A DNA stretch of 64,000 nucleotides from G963664935 sp963664935 (GTDB lineage Bacteria; Pseudomonadota; Gammaproteobacteria; Methylococcales; G963664935), in NCBI GenBank assembly GCA_963664935.2, contig CAXXSE010000006.1:992001-1056000 (forward strand). Reading direction: 5' to 3'. Of the stretch, positions 27,697 through 37,198 are shown piece after piece. The first letter of the stretch is position 1; every line of letters begins with the position of its first letter. A program made the position numbers and the translations under genes. Below the pieces are notes generated by a model. That model ran no database searches. It had not been told where the DNA came from and was given only the letters and a program-made list of their open reading frames with translations.

Positions 27697-28452
27697 TTAA
27701 AGTTTGGCGCCACGGGTCAGAAATTGCCGCACCGTCGGGTTTCCACATTCCTTTAGCAGCGTCTTTGGATCACCGCTTGCAATCATGGTTTTGCTGTCGG
27801 CGTCGAGAAATATTGAATTGTTGCCGATCGCGAATATGCTGGACAATTCGTGGGTGACGACAACAAGCGTAGCTCCAAGACTGTCCCGTAATTCAAGGAT
27901 AAGATCGTCAAGCCGCTTTGCGCTGATGGGATCGAGGCCCGACGAGGGTTCGTCGAAAAAAAGGATTTCGGGATCCAGCGCCATGGCGCGGGCGAGCCCC
28001 GCTCTTTTTTTCATACCCCCGCTGATTTCGGCTGGATAATAGTCTTCGAAGCCCGCTAATCCGACTAAAGCCAGTTTGAGAAGAGCAATTTCCTGGATTT
28101 CGGCGGGGCTTAGATCGGTGTATTCACCAAGGGGGAGGGCGATGTTTTCGGAAAGGGTCAAAGAACTCCATAGTGCTCCGTTTTGGTATAGGATGCCCGC
28201 GCGGCGCATAATTTGATCGCGCTGTTTTGGGGCGACCTCCCAGAAACTCACATCGCCAAACATTACTTTACCAGTTGCCGGGCTTTTTAATCCAACCAGA
28301 TGGCGAAGTAAGGTGCTTTTACCACAACCGCTGGCGCCCATTACAATAAAAATATCTTCCCGTTGGATGGTGAAATTCAGATCGCGTTGGATAATAAAAT
28401 CGCCATAGGCCATGGTGAGATTTTGAACCTTGATGTGCGATGCGGCTGTCAT
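27697..28452 (-). CDS. mlaF: MlaF-type ABC transporter ATP-binding protein
   Basis: A 251-residue ABC ATPase with Walker A GASGCGKSTL (near residue 36), signature AEISGGMKKRAGLARAMA and Walker B EILFFDEPSSGLDP. The GGMKKR form of the signature and the overall length are typical of MlaF/YrbF, the ATPase for phospholipid trafficking between the membranes (MlaFEDB). The permease mlaE and other mla genes are not adjacent: downstream is IS-rich sequence, so the operon may have been split or the partners lie elsewhere. Confidence 0.82.
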   Translation of the reverse strand: MTAASHIKVQNLTMAYGDFIIQRDLNFTIQREDIFIVMGASGCGKSTLLRHLVGLKSPATGKVMFGDVSFWEVAPKQRDQIMRRAGILYQNGALWSSLTLSENIALPLGEYTDLSPAEIQEIALLKLALVGLAGFEDYYPAEISGGMKKRAGLARAMALDPEILFFDEPSSGLDPISAKRLDDLILELRDSLGATLVVVTHELSSIFAIGNNSIFLDADSKTMIASGDPKTLLKECGNPTVRQFLTRGAKL

Positions 28453-28500
28453 CGTTATCCTGATTTATTATTTAGGGTGTGTGGTACGAGCACGATATCA

Positions 28501-28618
28501 TAACTGTTCAGATTGCCCCTGAAATTCGTCAGTTCAAGGCGAAAAATGTGAGTTTACACGTGTAAATGATCTTTTTTTACGCGGAAATGGCGAATTTCAG
28601 GGGTGAGCTGAAAAGTTA
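28501..28618. repeat. 118-bp palindromic repeat, copy 2 (TAACTRTTCAG ends)
   Basis: Begins TAACTGTTCAG and ends CTGAAAAGTTA, with CCCCTGAAAT / ATTTCAGGGG inside and the same AGTTTACACGTGTAAA core as copy 1 at 16988-17106. Its right part provides the final codons and the stop of avtA. Confidence 0.8.
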
Positions 28619-29865
28619 CGGTAGATATCGTTTATTTCTTTGCCTATTATTTTGATCGCCCTCTCGACCACATCCCAGGGTTGGGCATAGGTTATTCGAA
28701 TACATTCCCGGCGATGGGGCCAGTTTTCCTTGAGTCCCGGAAAAAAGAAATGTCCGGAGACCACGAGAACACCGCACTGTTTAAGCCGTTCATAGAGTTG
28801 TTGGCTGCTTATTGGAAGGTTCTCAAGCCATAACCAGAGGAATATCGCCCCTTCGGGCTTGTGGATACGGTAGTTTATTCCTTTTAACGATGCAGCCAGT
28901 GCGTTGACCGCCTGATCGGCCTTTTCTTGATAGAAAGGTTTAATTATTTCTTTACTCAATGTGAGGATTTCACCCGTATCCACCATTTCCTGGGCCAGGG
29001 TGGGTCCTAGACTGCCTGGGGCCAGATTCAAAATGGCATTCATGTTGGACAGTGTTTTTATAATTTCATTATTGGCGATAACAATACCGGTGCGGGCGCC
29101 GGGGAGACCCAGTTTGGATAAGCTCAGGCAAACAATCGTATTTTCATTCCAGACCGGTGTCGCTTCGGTAAACAGAATGCTGGGAAACGGGAGTCCGTAA
29201 GCATTATCGATGATGAGGGGAATGTTATGGGATTCGGCTAGTGCGGATAAATGTCCAAGTTCTTCGTCCGTAACTACATTTCCGGTAGGATTAGTGGGCC
29301 TGGACAAGCAGATGGCGGCTATGTCTTCGGTAATATCGAGTCCACCGAAGTCCACGTGATATTTGAATAAATTGTTAGTTATATATTCTATGCTTGGTCG
29401 GGCAGCAGTAAAAATATCATTGTCGAGCCCAAGGTCTGAATAGCCGATATATTCGGGTACCATCGGGAAAAGAATTTTTTTTTGCCGCCCATTTTCGAAT
29501 TCTCCGGCAAGCATATTGAAAAGAAAAAAAAAGCTCGCCTGACTGCCGGTGGTTAATGCAATATTCTCAGGTCCAAGATTCCATCCATAAGATTTCCGTA
29601 GCAGTCTTGCGAGAGACGAAACAAAAGCATTGTTGCCCTGGGGAGAATCATAGTCGCCGATGGCCCTGGCAAACTCCACGCCGTCGTCGAGCATGTGTTT
29701 CATCCTGCGCCGAAAATGGTCCTGTACTTCGGGAATATGTGCTGGGTTGCCGCCTCCCAGCATCAGCATGTCACGGTTAACGGAAAGGGCCTCGCCAAGG
29801 TCGTCCATAAGCTGGAGGATACCGGACTGACGGGTGAATTTTGCGCCAAATCGAGAGAAATTCAT
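28597..29865 (-). CDS. avtA: valine-pyruvate transaminase AvtA
   Basis: A 422-residue fold-type I PLP aminotransferase of normal AvtA length. Visible are MLMLGGGNPAHIPEV near the N-terminus, AICLSRPTNPTGNV, PLIIDNAYGLPFP and the PLP lysine in CLSLSKLGLPGARTG. It transfers amino groups between valine and pyruvate. The last residues (YRNFSAHP) and stop codon are encoded by the inserted palindromic repeat, so the native C-terminus has been replaced over about seven residues. Confidence 0.92.
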   Translation of the reverse strand: MNFSRFGAKFTRQSGILQLMDDLGEALSVNRDMLMLGGGNPAHIPEVQDHFRRRMKHMLDDGVEFARAIGDYDSPQGNNAFVSSLARLLRKSYGWNLGPENIALTTGSQASFFFLFNMLAGEFENGRQKKILFPMVPEYIGYSDLGLDNDIFTAARPSIEYITNNLFKYHVDFGGLDITEDIAAICLSRPTNPTGNVVTDEELGHLSALAESHNIPLIIDNAYGLPFPSILFTEATPVWNENTIVCLSLSKLGLPGARTGIVIANNEIIKTLSNMNAILNLAPGSLGPTLAQEMVDTGEILTLSKEIIKPFYQEKADQAVNALAASLKGINYRIHKPEGAIFLWLWLENLPISSQQLYERLKQCGVLVVSGHFFFPGLKENWPHRRECIRITYAQPWDVVERAIKIIGKEINDIYRNFSAHP

Positions 29866-29896
29866 GGGAATTCGGATTAGGCTTTCAATGGGTTCA

Positions 29897-29913
29897 CCCG
29901 CCTTTTAGGCGAG
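29897..29913. repeat. isolated CTTTTAG-loop hairpin
   Basis: CGCCTTTTAGGCG forms a perfect stem with the same loop type as the cluster at 22249-22554. It lies between avtA and the membrane-protein gene. Confidence 0.4.
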
Positions 29914-29998
29914 TCAAGGGTTTGCCGACCGTTCGGATCAGTATTAAAGTAATCTTCCACCAGAATGGCCCACGTTTTACGCTATGCCATGGATATCT

Positions 29999-30769
29999 CT
30001 AACGCGTAACCGTCACTGTTTTAGGTTCTACCGCAACTTTATTGTAAAAGGGCCAAGTTCGAACATGCAGATATTTTCTTATGGGTGATTTAATCACCGA
30101 TACGCATAGCGCAATGGAAAACAAGCACCAAACCGCGGCGTACTCGTTGGGATCGTCGGTCAGAAGATCAGAAATGAAAGGCCCTATAAGGTAATGAAAG
30201 CCAACAAAGCGCCATGAGCCATAAATTAAGGGCATATAAAACCCAATCAGGATATAGGTGAATCCGTGCAAACCGTATACAAATCCCGGAAGCCAAGATA
30301 CAGGCGCCGACATGATACCGTTAAGCGGGATTTGCCAGGCGATATGCCAATCGCCTGAAATCGAACAGGTTTGAGTGCCGCAGAAGCCTTCCTGCCCAAT
30401 ATTACACAGTCCGGCCCAGGCAAAGGGAAACATTTTGACCATCATTGCCACCGAACCGATCGCGCAAATAGTGTATACGGTCGTTCGTATCTTTAGCTTG
30501 ATATGTTCCGGAATGAAATACATCCCGACCATATTGACGAAAAAGGGCTGAAAAGCGATGTGTAAATAGCCAAATAGCGTTAATATCTGGTTATTCGGTG
30601 TATCGCACTCGTCGATATAAACGTAGGTTGCCGCTTGTAACAATTCCATTAACGCGAAATAGGTTAATGGAATCCACAGCTCTTTGGATTCGCCTTTTCT
30701 AGCAACGTACACCGCTGTACTTAGACCCACGGCGGCAAGTACGCCCGATGCTTCACCACTCCAACACAT
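29999..30769 (-). CDS. multi-pass membrane protein, DUF5765-like
   Basis: A 256-residue protein starting MCWSGEASGVLAAVG with about seven predicted transmembrane helices. Conserved-looking polar positions include YVYIDECDTPNNQ in a helix and a cysteine-rich loop CNIGQEGFCGTQTC that probably faces the periplasm. I associate the MCWS start and this layout with the uncharacterised DUF5765 group; that is from memory and not verified. Function unknown. It appears monocistronic. Confidence 0.7.
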   Translation of the reverse strand: MCWSGEASGVLAAVGLSTAVYVARKGESKELWIPLTYFALMELLQAATYVYIDECDTPNNQILTLFGYLHIAFQPFFVNMVGMYFIPEHIKLKIRTTVYTICAIGSVAMMVKMFPFAWAGLCNIGQEGFCGTQTCSISGDWHIAWQIPLNGIMSAPVSWLPGFVYGLHGFTYILIGFYMPLIYGSWRFVGFHYLIGPFISDLLTDDPNEYAAVWCLFSIALCVSVIKSPIRKYLHVRTWPFYNKVAVEPKTVTVTR

Positions 30770-31497
30770 AAATCGACCCTCTATTAAACGAACATTTCTT
30801 CCATCTCAAGACTGGTGTACGTAAAAGAGCTATCCAGTGTGAGATGTGAGTTTTTGTTTTGTCTACTAACGTGGATTGTTCATCGAGATCCACCTAAAAA
30901 TTTGGAGCGTAATAATAGCACTTTTCGAAATTCGTGGTGTAGTGGGTTGGGGTCAGTTCTGCTTTGTTAGATTATTCCACTGCCAGGTGAGCACGTATAG
31001 CCTGTGATTCCTTGATCTTCTGCCTTAAGCGGTGGCGCTCGTCGATAATGACCGCCAAGTCTTCAGCATTGAACTACCGACGAGGGAGAAGATGAGCCAA
31101 AGCGGTCACTAAAGATCTTTTCCAATCAACGGCACTTTTTGGGCATACGCTGCAAGAAAAGAGAGAGAATAGGGGGGCGAGTTACTTTCTTCATAATACT
31201 CCATCGGCTAAATCGTTCACATGCCTAGACCCTACCGTATTGAATAGTAGGGTTTTCGCTCGAAAAAATGACGAAGCGATCAACAGTATTATGAAGCAAA
31301 AATCTTGACCCCTTCTATCTGGTTCAGTGGTTACGCAATTTAAAGGAGCAGGGACATAAGATTCGTTTTAGCTAGGACTACTGGTGGATTGTGGGGAATG
31401 GTTCGTGATGTTGGAACGGGAAAAATGGCGCCAAGATTTATGCTGTGTTCAATGTTAAACGCTAGTTTCTATTCCCTCTTGTTCACCATGATTACAA
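30770..31497. other. intergenic region with no recognised gene
   Basis: No credible full gene. On the minus strand, 31072 to about 30972 reads FNAEDLAVIIDERHRLRQ then KIKESQAIRAHLAVE, which looks like the C-terminal end of a lost protein. The AT-rich right part precedes the nuclease-transposase pseudogene. Confidence 0.3.
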
Positions 31498-31524
31498 ATG
31501 CCTCAAAGTTATGTGGTAAAAAAT

Positions 31525-34451
31525 ATGATTACGTCTGAGATCGCAGTAGCCTATGTTCAGTGTAAACTGAAAGCTTACCTCTTATTATATTCAGATAAAA
31601 AAGGTATCTCCCATGAGTATATTTCTATATTAGAAGGAGAATCCCAAAAAAACAGAGAGAAGTATTTAAGCAGGATCATAATGAAGATTCCAGAAGCAAA
31701 GCCCTATTCTCCTGTAAGAATGAAAAAAGGAATACCGGTTTTGCTTGAAGCTGATTTAACATTTGGTGAGTTAGAGGCTTATGCCGATGTTCTTACGAAA
31801 GCCGAGGAAATTTCATCTCAGAGAATACACAATTATGCTCCCACCATAGTAGTCGGAACCCACAAAATAAATAAAGAACAAAAATTTCAGTTAGCTTTTA
31901 TAGGTTATGTTTTGTCCAAGCTACAAAAGGAAAAACCATTATCAGGAACTATTGTGGGATGTGTAAGCAAAACCTACACAATTAAACTAGAAACGCTCTA
32001 CAAAGAAGTTGATACAGAGTCTATTCCAATCTATAAATGGCCCTGAAATTGGGAACAGATCATGAATAACCTTTTAACTGGAGCGGAAGAGGTGTCAAGG
32101 AGGAGTTTGTAGCGTAGCGGAGGAATCTCCTTGACACTTCTGAAGCGTAAGTTAACCTCAATTTATGATCTGTTCTCGGTTTCAGGGCCATTTCACGTTA
32201 GAAATTACCCCCCCCTCTTCAGGGCCATTTCATATTGGACAAGACTTACAGTTGTAAAAAGCATGAAATTGTGGGCTAAAAATTCAAAGTCAAAGCCTCC
32301 ACAGATCATTCTGAACAAGCACTGTCCCTGCTGCCCTTCCAAAAAGATTGTGAGACAAAAGCAGTAGAAAAGGACGATTTGAGTTTGTTAAGCCGAATGA
32401 GTTCAAAGGATATTCAACAATATCAGAAGAAAGGAATTTTCACGATCACCCAACTTTCATATTTGTTCAGACCGAGAAAACAACGAAAAGGAAAGAAAAA
32501 AACGAAGATTCCATTGCGGTACCGCCCAGAACTTCAAGCCTTAGCCATACGAACTAAAAATATCTACATTCAAGAACTCCCAAAACTCCCCGAGCATAAG
32601 GTTGAACTGTTCTTGGACATTGAAGGAATTCCAGATCAGGATTTCTATTATCTCATCGGGTTACTGATTTCTATTGGTGACAAGCAATTATTTTATTCCT
32701 TTTGGCCAAATTCTACTATGGATGAACAAATAATTTGGGATCGATTTATTGAGGAAGTAAATAAATATCCTGATGCACCAATCTACCATTATGGTGCGTA
32801 TGATTCAAAAGCCATCCATCAACTTAAGGGCGATATGGAAAAGATTCTGACAGGGTGGAAGAGCGACTAGTCAACGTGAACTCATTTATTTATGGGAAAG
32901 TCTATTTTCCAGTCAAATCAAATAATCTCAAAGAGCTGGGGAAATTTTTAGGGGCAGTTTGGTCGCATCCAGAGTCATCAGGTTTACAAAGTTTGGTGTG
33001 GCGATACCGTTGGAATGAATACCGAAATAATGAATATCGTCAGATATTACTCACTTATAATGAAGAAGACTGTAAGGCACTGTGTTTGCTGACAAAGGAA
33101 CTATTAATAATTTCTGAAACTGCTGATTCAAAGTGGAATGTTGATTTTGCTGACCAACCCAAGAAACATGCAACAAACATTGGCAATCAAATTCATAAGG
33201 AATTGGAACAATTGCTCAAATATGCTCACGCTGATTATGATAGGGATAAAATTAGTACAAAACTGAATAATAACGAAATTAGTAAGGAAACTGACAAGGA
33301 AAATAAGCAAAGATATATTAGGATAATTCCGAAGGCCAATAAAATCATTCGAGTTCCTTCAAAGAGGAAATGTATTTCCTGCTCAGGTGTATTAAATTCT
33401 ATAGAAGAAACGAAAGAACATATAATCACTGATTTGATTTTAACTAAAAATGGATGCAGAAAGTCAATAATAAAATATATCGGCAAAATAGCCTACTTCT
33501 CTAAATGTAAAAAAGGCTATCTTCCAAAAATAATCTGGAAATTTCAAGGACGACCTTTTGGTCATGCCCTTATTGCATGGATAATTTACCAACGAGTTGT
33601 CAATCGTCTTCCTTATCGCATTATTACTCAAACAATGGGCGATATGTTTAACATTGGTATATCAGAGGCTACTATCAGTTCATGGATGCGATATTTTGCA
33701 AAATTTTATGCTTATACAGAGAACCTCCTCATTCAAAATATTTTGAAAAGCCCTGTTATCCATGCTGATGAGACAAAGATCAATATCCAAGGTGAAAATC
33801 ATTATGTATGGGTGTTTACAGATGGAAAGCATGTCATACTAAGAAAGACTGAAACAAGGGAATCCTCGATTGCCCATGAATTCTTATCCAATTACACGGG
33901 CGTATTAATTTCAGATTTTTATCATGGTTATGATTCAGTAAAATGCATACAACAAAAATGCTGGTCACATTTGATACGTGATATTAACGATGACCTTTGG
34001 AAAGAACCCTTCTAATGAAGAATTTGAGTTATTTGTTTTGGAGGTTAGAAACTTAGTTGTACCGATTTTCCAAACAATTCAAAAATATGGATCAAAGAAA
34101 AGGCATCTCAATAAATTCAAGAAGCCTATCGATCAGTTTTATAAAAAGAACATTGATCACCAAATTTACAAATTTGAAGTAACAATCAAATATCAAAAAC
34201 GGTTTCAAAGATATAGCGACAGTCTGTTTATTTTCTTAGAAGAAGATGGCATTCCGTGGAACAATAACATGGCGGAGAAAGCCCTAAGACATTTGGCTGT
34301 CCAAAGAAAGATTTCAGGGACTTTCTTTGATAGTCTTGTGTCAGATTATCTTTTACTACTTGGCATAGCGCAGAGCTGTAGGTTTCAAGATAAGCCATTT
34401 TTGAAATTTCTTTTATCACAAAAAAAATGTCGATCTATTCAAATCACCTAA
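31525..34451 (+). pseudogene. fusion of RecB/Cas4-like nuclease, DEDD exonuclease and IS66-type DDE transposase, broken
   Basis: Five open segments in order encode parts of one protein of roughly 950 residues. The start MITSEIAVAYVQCKLKAYLLL and the PD-(D/E)XK region match the TM0106-type RecB-like nucleases; a cysteine set HCPCCPFQKDC follows. Next is an RNase H-like DEDD exonuclease (LFLDIEGIPDQDFY, HYGAYDSKAI, YNEEDCKAL). The C-terminal part is an IS66-type transposase with a cysteine-containing region and HADETKINIQ, LISDFYHGYDSVKC and NNMAEKALRHLAVQRKISGT. Breaks: a 159-bp palindrome at 32035, frameshifts near 32340, 32860 and 34010. The stretch is clearly more AT-rich than its surroundings, a sign of transfer. 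As written it is inactive. Confidence 0.8.
32035..32193. repeat. 159-bp palindromic insertion inside the nuclease-transposase gene
   Basis: Outer arms AAATGGCCCTGAAA and TTTCAGGGCCATTT are exact complements. GAACAGATCATGA pairs with TTATGATCTGTTC, and the centre contains GTGTCAAGGAGGA and TCTCCTTGACAC. A further TTCAGGGCCATTTCA lies at 32219-32233. It interrupts the coding frame after IPIYKWP, so it is an insertion, probably a non-autonomous element. Confidence 0.75.
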
Positions 34452-34795
34452 ACCACTGAAATATTCTGAGCTTACTCCAAAATATAAGAGTATAGATACC
34501 GCAAATAGAACAAATGGATGAATTAGATATATTACTCGCCAATTTTAATAAAAGTGTGAAAGTTCGTCCTTTTCCAAAGTTCCGTATAGCGGGTCAGAAA
34601 CAGATCTTCCAAGCGTTATTTTAACATCTAATAGAATTTTTGAATGTCTGGAAAGGGTTGGTAAGTGACCATTGAACTACACCACAATCATGCTCTTCCA
34701 TTGATTAGCTGGATGGTCGCTTACCGGCCACAACCAGACGTTCACATAACGACCCAACGATTCCCATAAACGCATTTGTATGGCAAGATGGGCAC
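34452..34795. other. intergenic region, no gene seen
   Basis: AT-rich sequence between the broken transposase and the VapBC pair. It includes an inverted repeat GGTAAGTGACCAT / ATGGTCGCTTACC around 34660-34724, possibly the end of an element. The vapB promoter must lie here. Confidence 0.3.
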
Positions 34796-35026
34796 ATGAA
34801 AACGACTCTTGAACTACTCGATGAACTGGCGCGCCGTATCAAGATGAGGTCAGTAGAACGCAATCAAAAACTCAAAGATACTATCGCGCAGCTATTAGAA
34901 TTCGGATGGGCAAATGTGTCGGAAAACAAAGCGCCAGCGTACGCACCAAAGCCTATCCATCTCAAGCGACAGGGAGTGGTGACTATCGAAGACATAGAAG
35001 CTGCCATAGCGTCTGGGCGCGATTGA
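34796..35026 (+). CDS. vapB: VapB-type antitoxin
   Basis: A 76-residue protein beginning MKTTLELLDELARRIKMRSV, the usual N-terminal ribbon-helix-helix-like DNA-binding segment of antitoxins paired with PIN toxins. The C-terminal part is basic and ends IEDIEAAIASGRD, likely to bind the toxin. It ends 13 bases before the toxin start. Confidence 0.85.
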   Translation: MKTTLELLDELARRIKMRSVERNQKLKDTIAQLLEFGWANVSENKAPAYAPKPIHLKRQGVVTIEDIEAAIASGRD

Positions 35027-35039
35027 TCAAACGTCGGCC

Positions 35040-35444
35040 ATGGTGGTTGTCGATACCAATATCCTGGCTTATCTTTTGATAGCCGGTGACCGCACCAAAG
35101 AGGCTCAGTCTTTGTATGAACAAGATACTGATTGGAAAAGCGAAGCGTTTTTGCTGATCGAATTCTCCAACATTCTCGCGACATATCAGCGTAATGGATA
35201 TCTGAGTGGTAACCAGTCAGAATCTTTGCTTAATGAAGCAGAAGCACGCATGAATAATCTGATTGCCGTCCCACACGTTACCGCCTTGCAAACTGCGCAA
35301 CGGTTTGTGGTATCAGCTTACGCCGCTCGGTTTCTCGCAGTCGCAGAAAAACTTGGGGCAAAGTTGGTGACTGAGGGTACTAAACTTCGTTCTGCCGCAC
35401 CAACATTAAGTCAATCCCTGGGTGATGTTTTATCTATCGGTTAA
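35040..35444 (+). CDS. vapC: VapC-type PIN-domain toxin missing two acidic residues
   Basis: A 134-residue PIN protein. The first acidic residue (VVVDTNILAYL, Asp5) and the second (LLIEFSNIL, Glu41) are present. In the usual third position, where related toxins have SAYDARFLAL, this protein has SAYAARFLAV (Ala95). In the next acidic position, usually VTEDTKL, it has VTEGTKL (Gly113). Metal binding and RNase activity are therefore doubtful. The gene follows vapB in an operon. It may now act only as an antitoxin co-repressor, or be decaying. Confidence 0.85.
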   Translation: MVVVDTNILAYLLIAGDRTKEAQSLYEQDTDWKSEAFLLIEFSNILATYQRNGYLSGNQSESLLNEAEARMNNLIAVPHVTALQTAQRFVVSAYAARFLAVAEKLGAKLVTEGTKLRSAAPTLSQSLGDVLSIG

Positions 35445-36186
35445 ACCTGCATTGGGATTTAGGCGTTCCGTAATTAGCCGATGACCGCTAGGAGTCGTTT
35501 GTCGCCGTTCGCTTCTGTAGATCCGGGTGTAATGCTTCAGATGGAATCGCGGGCCGAAATGTGTAAAATTCTGACTGTCCTCATGATTTACCCACGAAGG
35601 ATCGGTTCACCCCTGAGGTAGTTCTAAACTTTTGGAACCAGTGGGATTATTGTCAAGGTCTGGCCGACTGAAAATACTAGTAATCCTTGAGTAAGCAACA
35701 TCTTTACAAATGAGTCAAATTTCGGGTAATTTTAGACAAACGCGCAAATCCCCCATACCCCCATATCATACAGGAGCTAAAATAGACGTTTCATGGGAAT
35801 TGCTGCATGCGGTAGGTGCCTGAGGAGGCGCTGGCGGCAATTATGCCGACTCAGAGTAACGTAATTATTACGTTCATGACCGCTTTATTGCGTTGTACGA
35901 TTCCTTCGATACGTTTGCCAAGTATGGGCCTGTTAAATACGGTTGAAATTTATCACAACATGACTCGTCGGTCTGAGGCAAAGCCTCGCTAGAGTTGATA
36001 AGTCCAGTTCATTTTGTACACGATTCAACTGGGATCTTTCACATAAAAACTTATCCATCAGACTCACCAGGGTTAAGGATTGGGCCATACTAAAAACGTC
36101 ACTAGGTCACAAACAGCAGTAGTTAACCCACCGTCAACGCCACGATTACTGCGCTGTTGAGAAATAATTAACACCGGCTCATTCGC
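35445..36186. other. intergenic region without recognised genes
   Basis: No credible reading frame or RNA gene apart from the tRNA fragment at its right edge. Composition is mixed and both strands have frequent stops. Confidence 0.35.
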
Positions 36187-36229
36187 CTCTTAATCCATTT
36201 GTCCAGGGTTCGAATCCCTGACGGCCCAC
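36187..36229 (+). tRNA. 3' half of a tRNA-Lys(CTT)-like gene (fragment)
   Basis: CTCTTAATCC matches the anticodon loop and 3' stem of tRNA-Lys with anticodon CTT. A perfect T arm follows (CAGGG, loop TTCGAAT, CCCTG at 36204-36220), then a seven-base acceptor strand ACGGCCC and discriminator A. There is no CCA and no D arm or 5' acceptor strand upstream. A 3' half of this kind is what integrases that target tRNA genes leave at element ends, so it may be an attachment-site scar. Confidence 0.65.
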
Positions 36230-36327
36230 TAAATTCAAAGATTTATACGTAAAAATAAAGTATGGAAAACTGGCTCAAAATTATTGGCCAATTATCGCTT
36301 AGTTTAATTCGCCATTTGGAGGTACAT

Positions 36328-36350
36328 AAAAAAGGTGACAGATTTATTTA
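36328..36350 (+). repeat. GGTGACAGATTTATTT repeat, copy 1
   Basis: AAAAAAGGTGACAGATTTAT plus TTA. The same sequence flanks the REP-associated transposase gene at 55.8-56.6 kb. It overlaps and provides the stop codon of the brnA-like gene. Confidence 0.7.
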
Positions 36351-36544
36351 ATCCCTTCAATTAACGCAATATCCTTGCGGAGCAGATCATTGACCATCTT
36401 TTTGACCTCGACGCCTTTGGTTTTCGCTTTTTCCGACAGGTAGTCGAAGACTTCAGCATCCAGATAAACCGGCAGGTTGAGTTTGGCATTTGGCCGATAA
36501 AATTTACCGCGCTCGCCTTTTGAAAAATCGTATTCTTCTTTCAT
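36344..36544 (-). CDS. BrnA/CopG-type antitoxin
   Basis: A 66-residue protein with the segment KLNLPVYLDAEVFDYLSEKA followed by KKMVNDLLRKDIALIEG, the ribbon-helix-helix layout of BrnA antitoxins. Its start overlaps the end of the brnT-like gene (shared ATGA). The last codons run into the inserted repeat, which provides TAA. Confidence 0.72.
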   Translation of the reverse strand: MKEEYDFSKGERGKFYRPNAKLNLPVYLDAEVFDYLSEKAKTKGVEVKKMVNDLLRKDIALIEGIK

Positions 36545-36840
36545 CAGTTTTCCTCGTATTGCCGTTGTTCGCGTTGAGTTGCCTTGCGGCCTGAAATGAT
36601 CCGAACAGTTGCTGACTGATCTGGGTGTTCTTCAAAGGTATGAATGACCACGATGTATTGGTTGTTTTTGAGCTTTCCCAATGTGCTCCAACGTTCGTCA
36701 TCATCGCTATGATCGTCATCGAAGACCGTCAAATGTAAGGGATCCAAAAAAACTTCAGCTGCTTGTTCACAGAAAAAGGTGACAGATTTATTTTCGAAAC
36801 AAAAGAACGCCCAATGATATGGAGGAAGTCTATCCCACAC
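36544..36840 (-). pseudogene. BrnT-type toxin with N-terminus replaced by a repeat
   Basis: The core matches BrnT RNase toxins: EVFLDPLHLTVFDDDHSDDDER, here seen in part as QAAEVFLDPLHLTVFDDDHS and DDERW, and IRIISGRKA-like RIISGRKATQREQRQYEE. The expected N-terminus with the first basic strand (DENK...HGVSFE) is missing: the residues before CEQAAEVF are encoded by the GGTGACAGATTTATTT repeat at 36772-36794. Toxin activity is probably lost because part of the active site is in the missing strand. Confidence 0.7.
36772..36794 (+). repeat. GGTGACAGATTTATTT repeat, copy 2
   Basis: GAAAAAGGTGACAGATTTAT plus TTT, inserted in the 5' part of the brnT-like gene and same orientation as copies at 36328 and 37723. 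Confidence 0.7.
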
Positions 36841-36859
36841 AAAAGCTTAGCTGTTATTG

Positions 36860-37198
36860 CTAATTCATAATCACTTCCAAGCTTTGCTTCAATTGCCGTT
36901 TATCTTCTTCCTTTAGTTGCCCCAATACTTTCCGAATCAGTCTTTTCTCTGCGGTAAAAATCATCGGCTTGATGGTGGAAGGCTTGAGTAAGCCCGCTGC
37001 TTTCCAATCTTCTATCATCACCTCGCCAAGCGATACGCTGGCTTTAACCCGACTGGTCACGGCCATTTAGATAATATCCGGTTTAGCCTGCTGATAGGCT
37101 TTGGAACTGATTACCACGGCAGGCCGTTGTTTGTTACCGATTTGGTCGGTAAAGGGAAAGGCGATTAAAACTATCGTCCCAAACTCAAAGCCGGTCAT
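36860..37198 (-). pseudogene. MazF/PemK-family toxin with in-frame TAA
   Basis: The N-terminal 43 codons from ATG 37198 read FEFGTIVLIAFPFTDQIGNK and RPAVVISSKAY, the MazF/PemK core. TAA at 37067-37069 interrupts; the same frame continues MAVTSRVKASVSLGEVMIED and GLLKPSTIKPMIFT to a stop at 36860. A single-base change accounts for the break. The first codons overlap the antitoxin gene by 14 bases. Confidence 0.78.

Noticed and set aside
27697..28452. generic ABC transporter of an antibiotic exporter
   Set aside because: The GGMKKR signature and length fit MlaF/YrbF better than exporter ATPases.
31525..34451. programmed frameshifting as an explanation for the broken nuclease-transposase
   Set aside because: At least three shifts plus a 159-bp palindrome interrupt the frame; decay is simpler.
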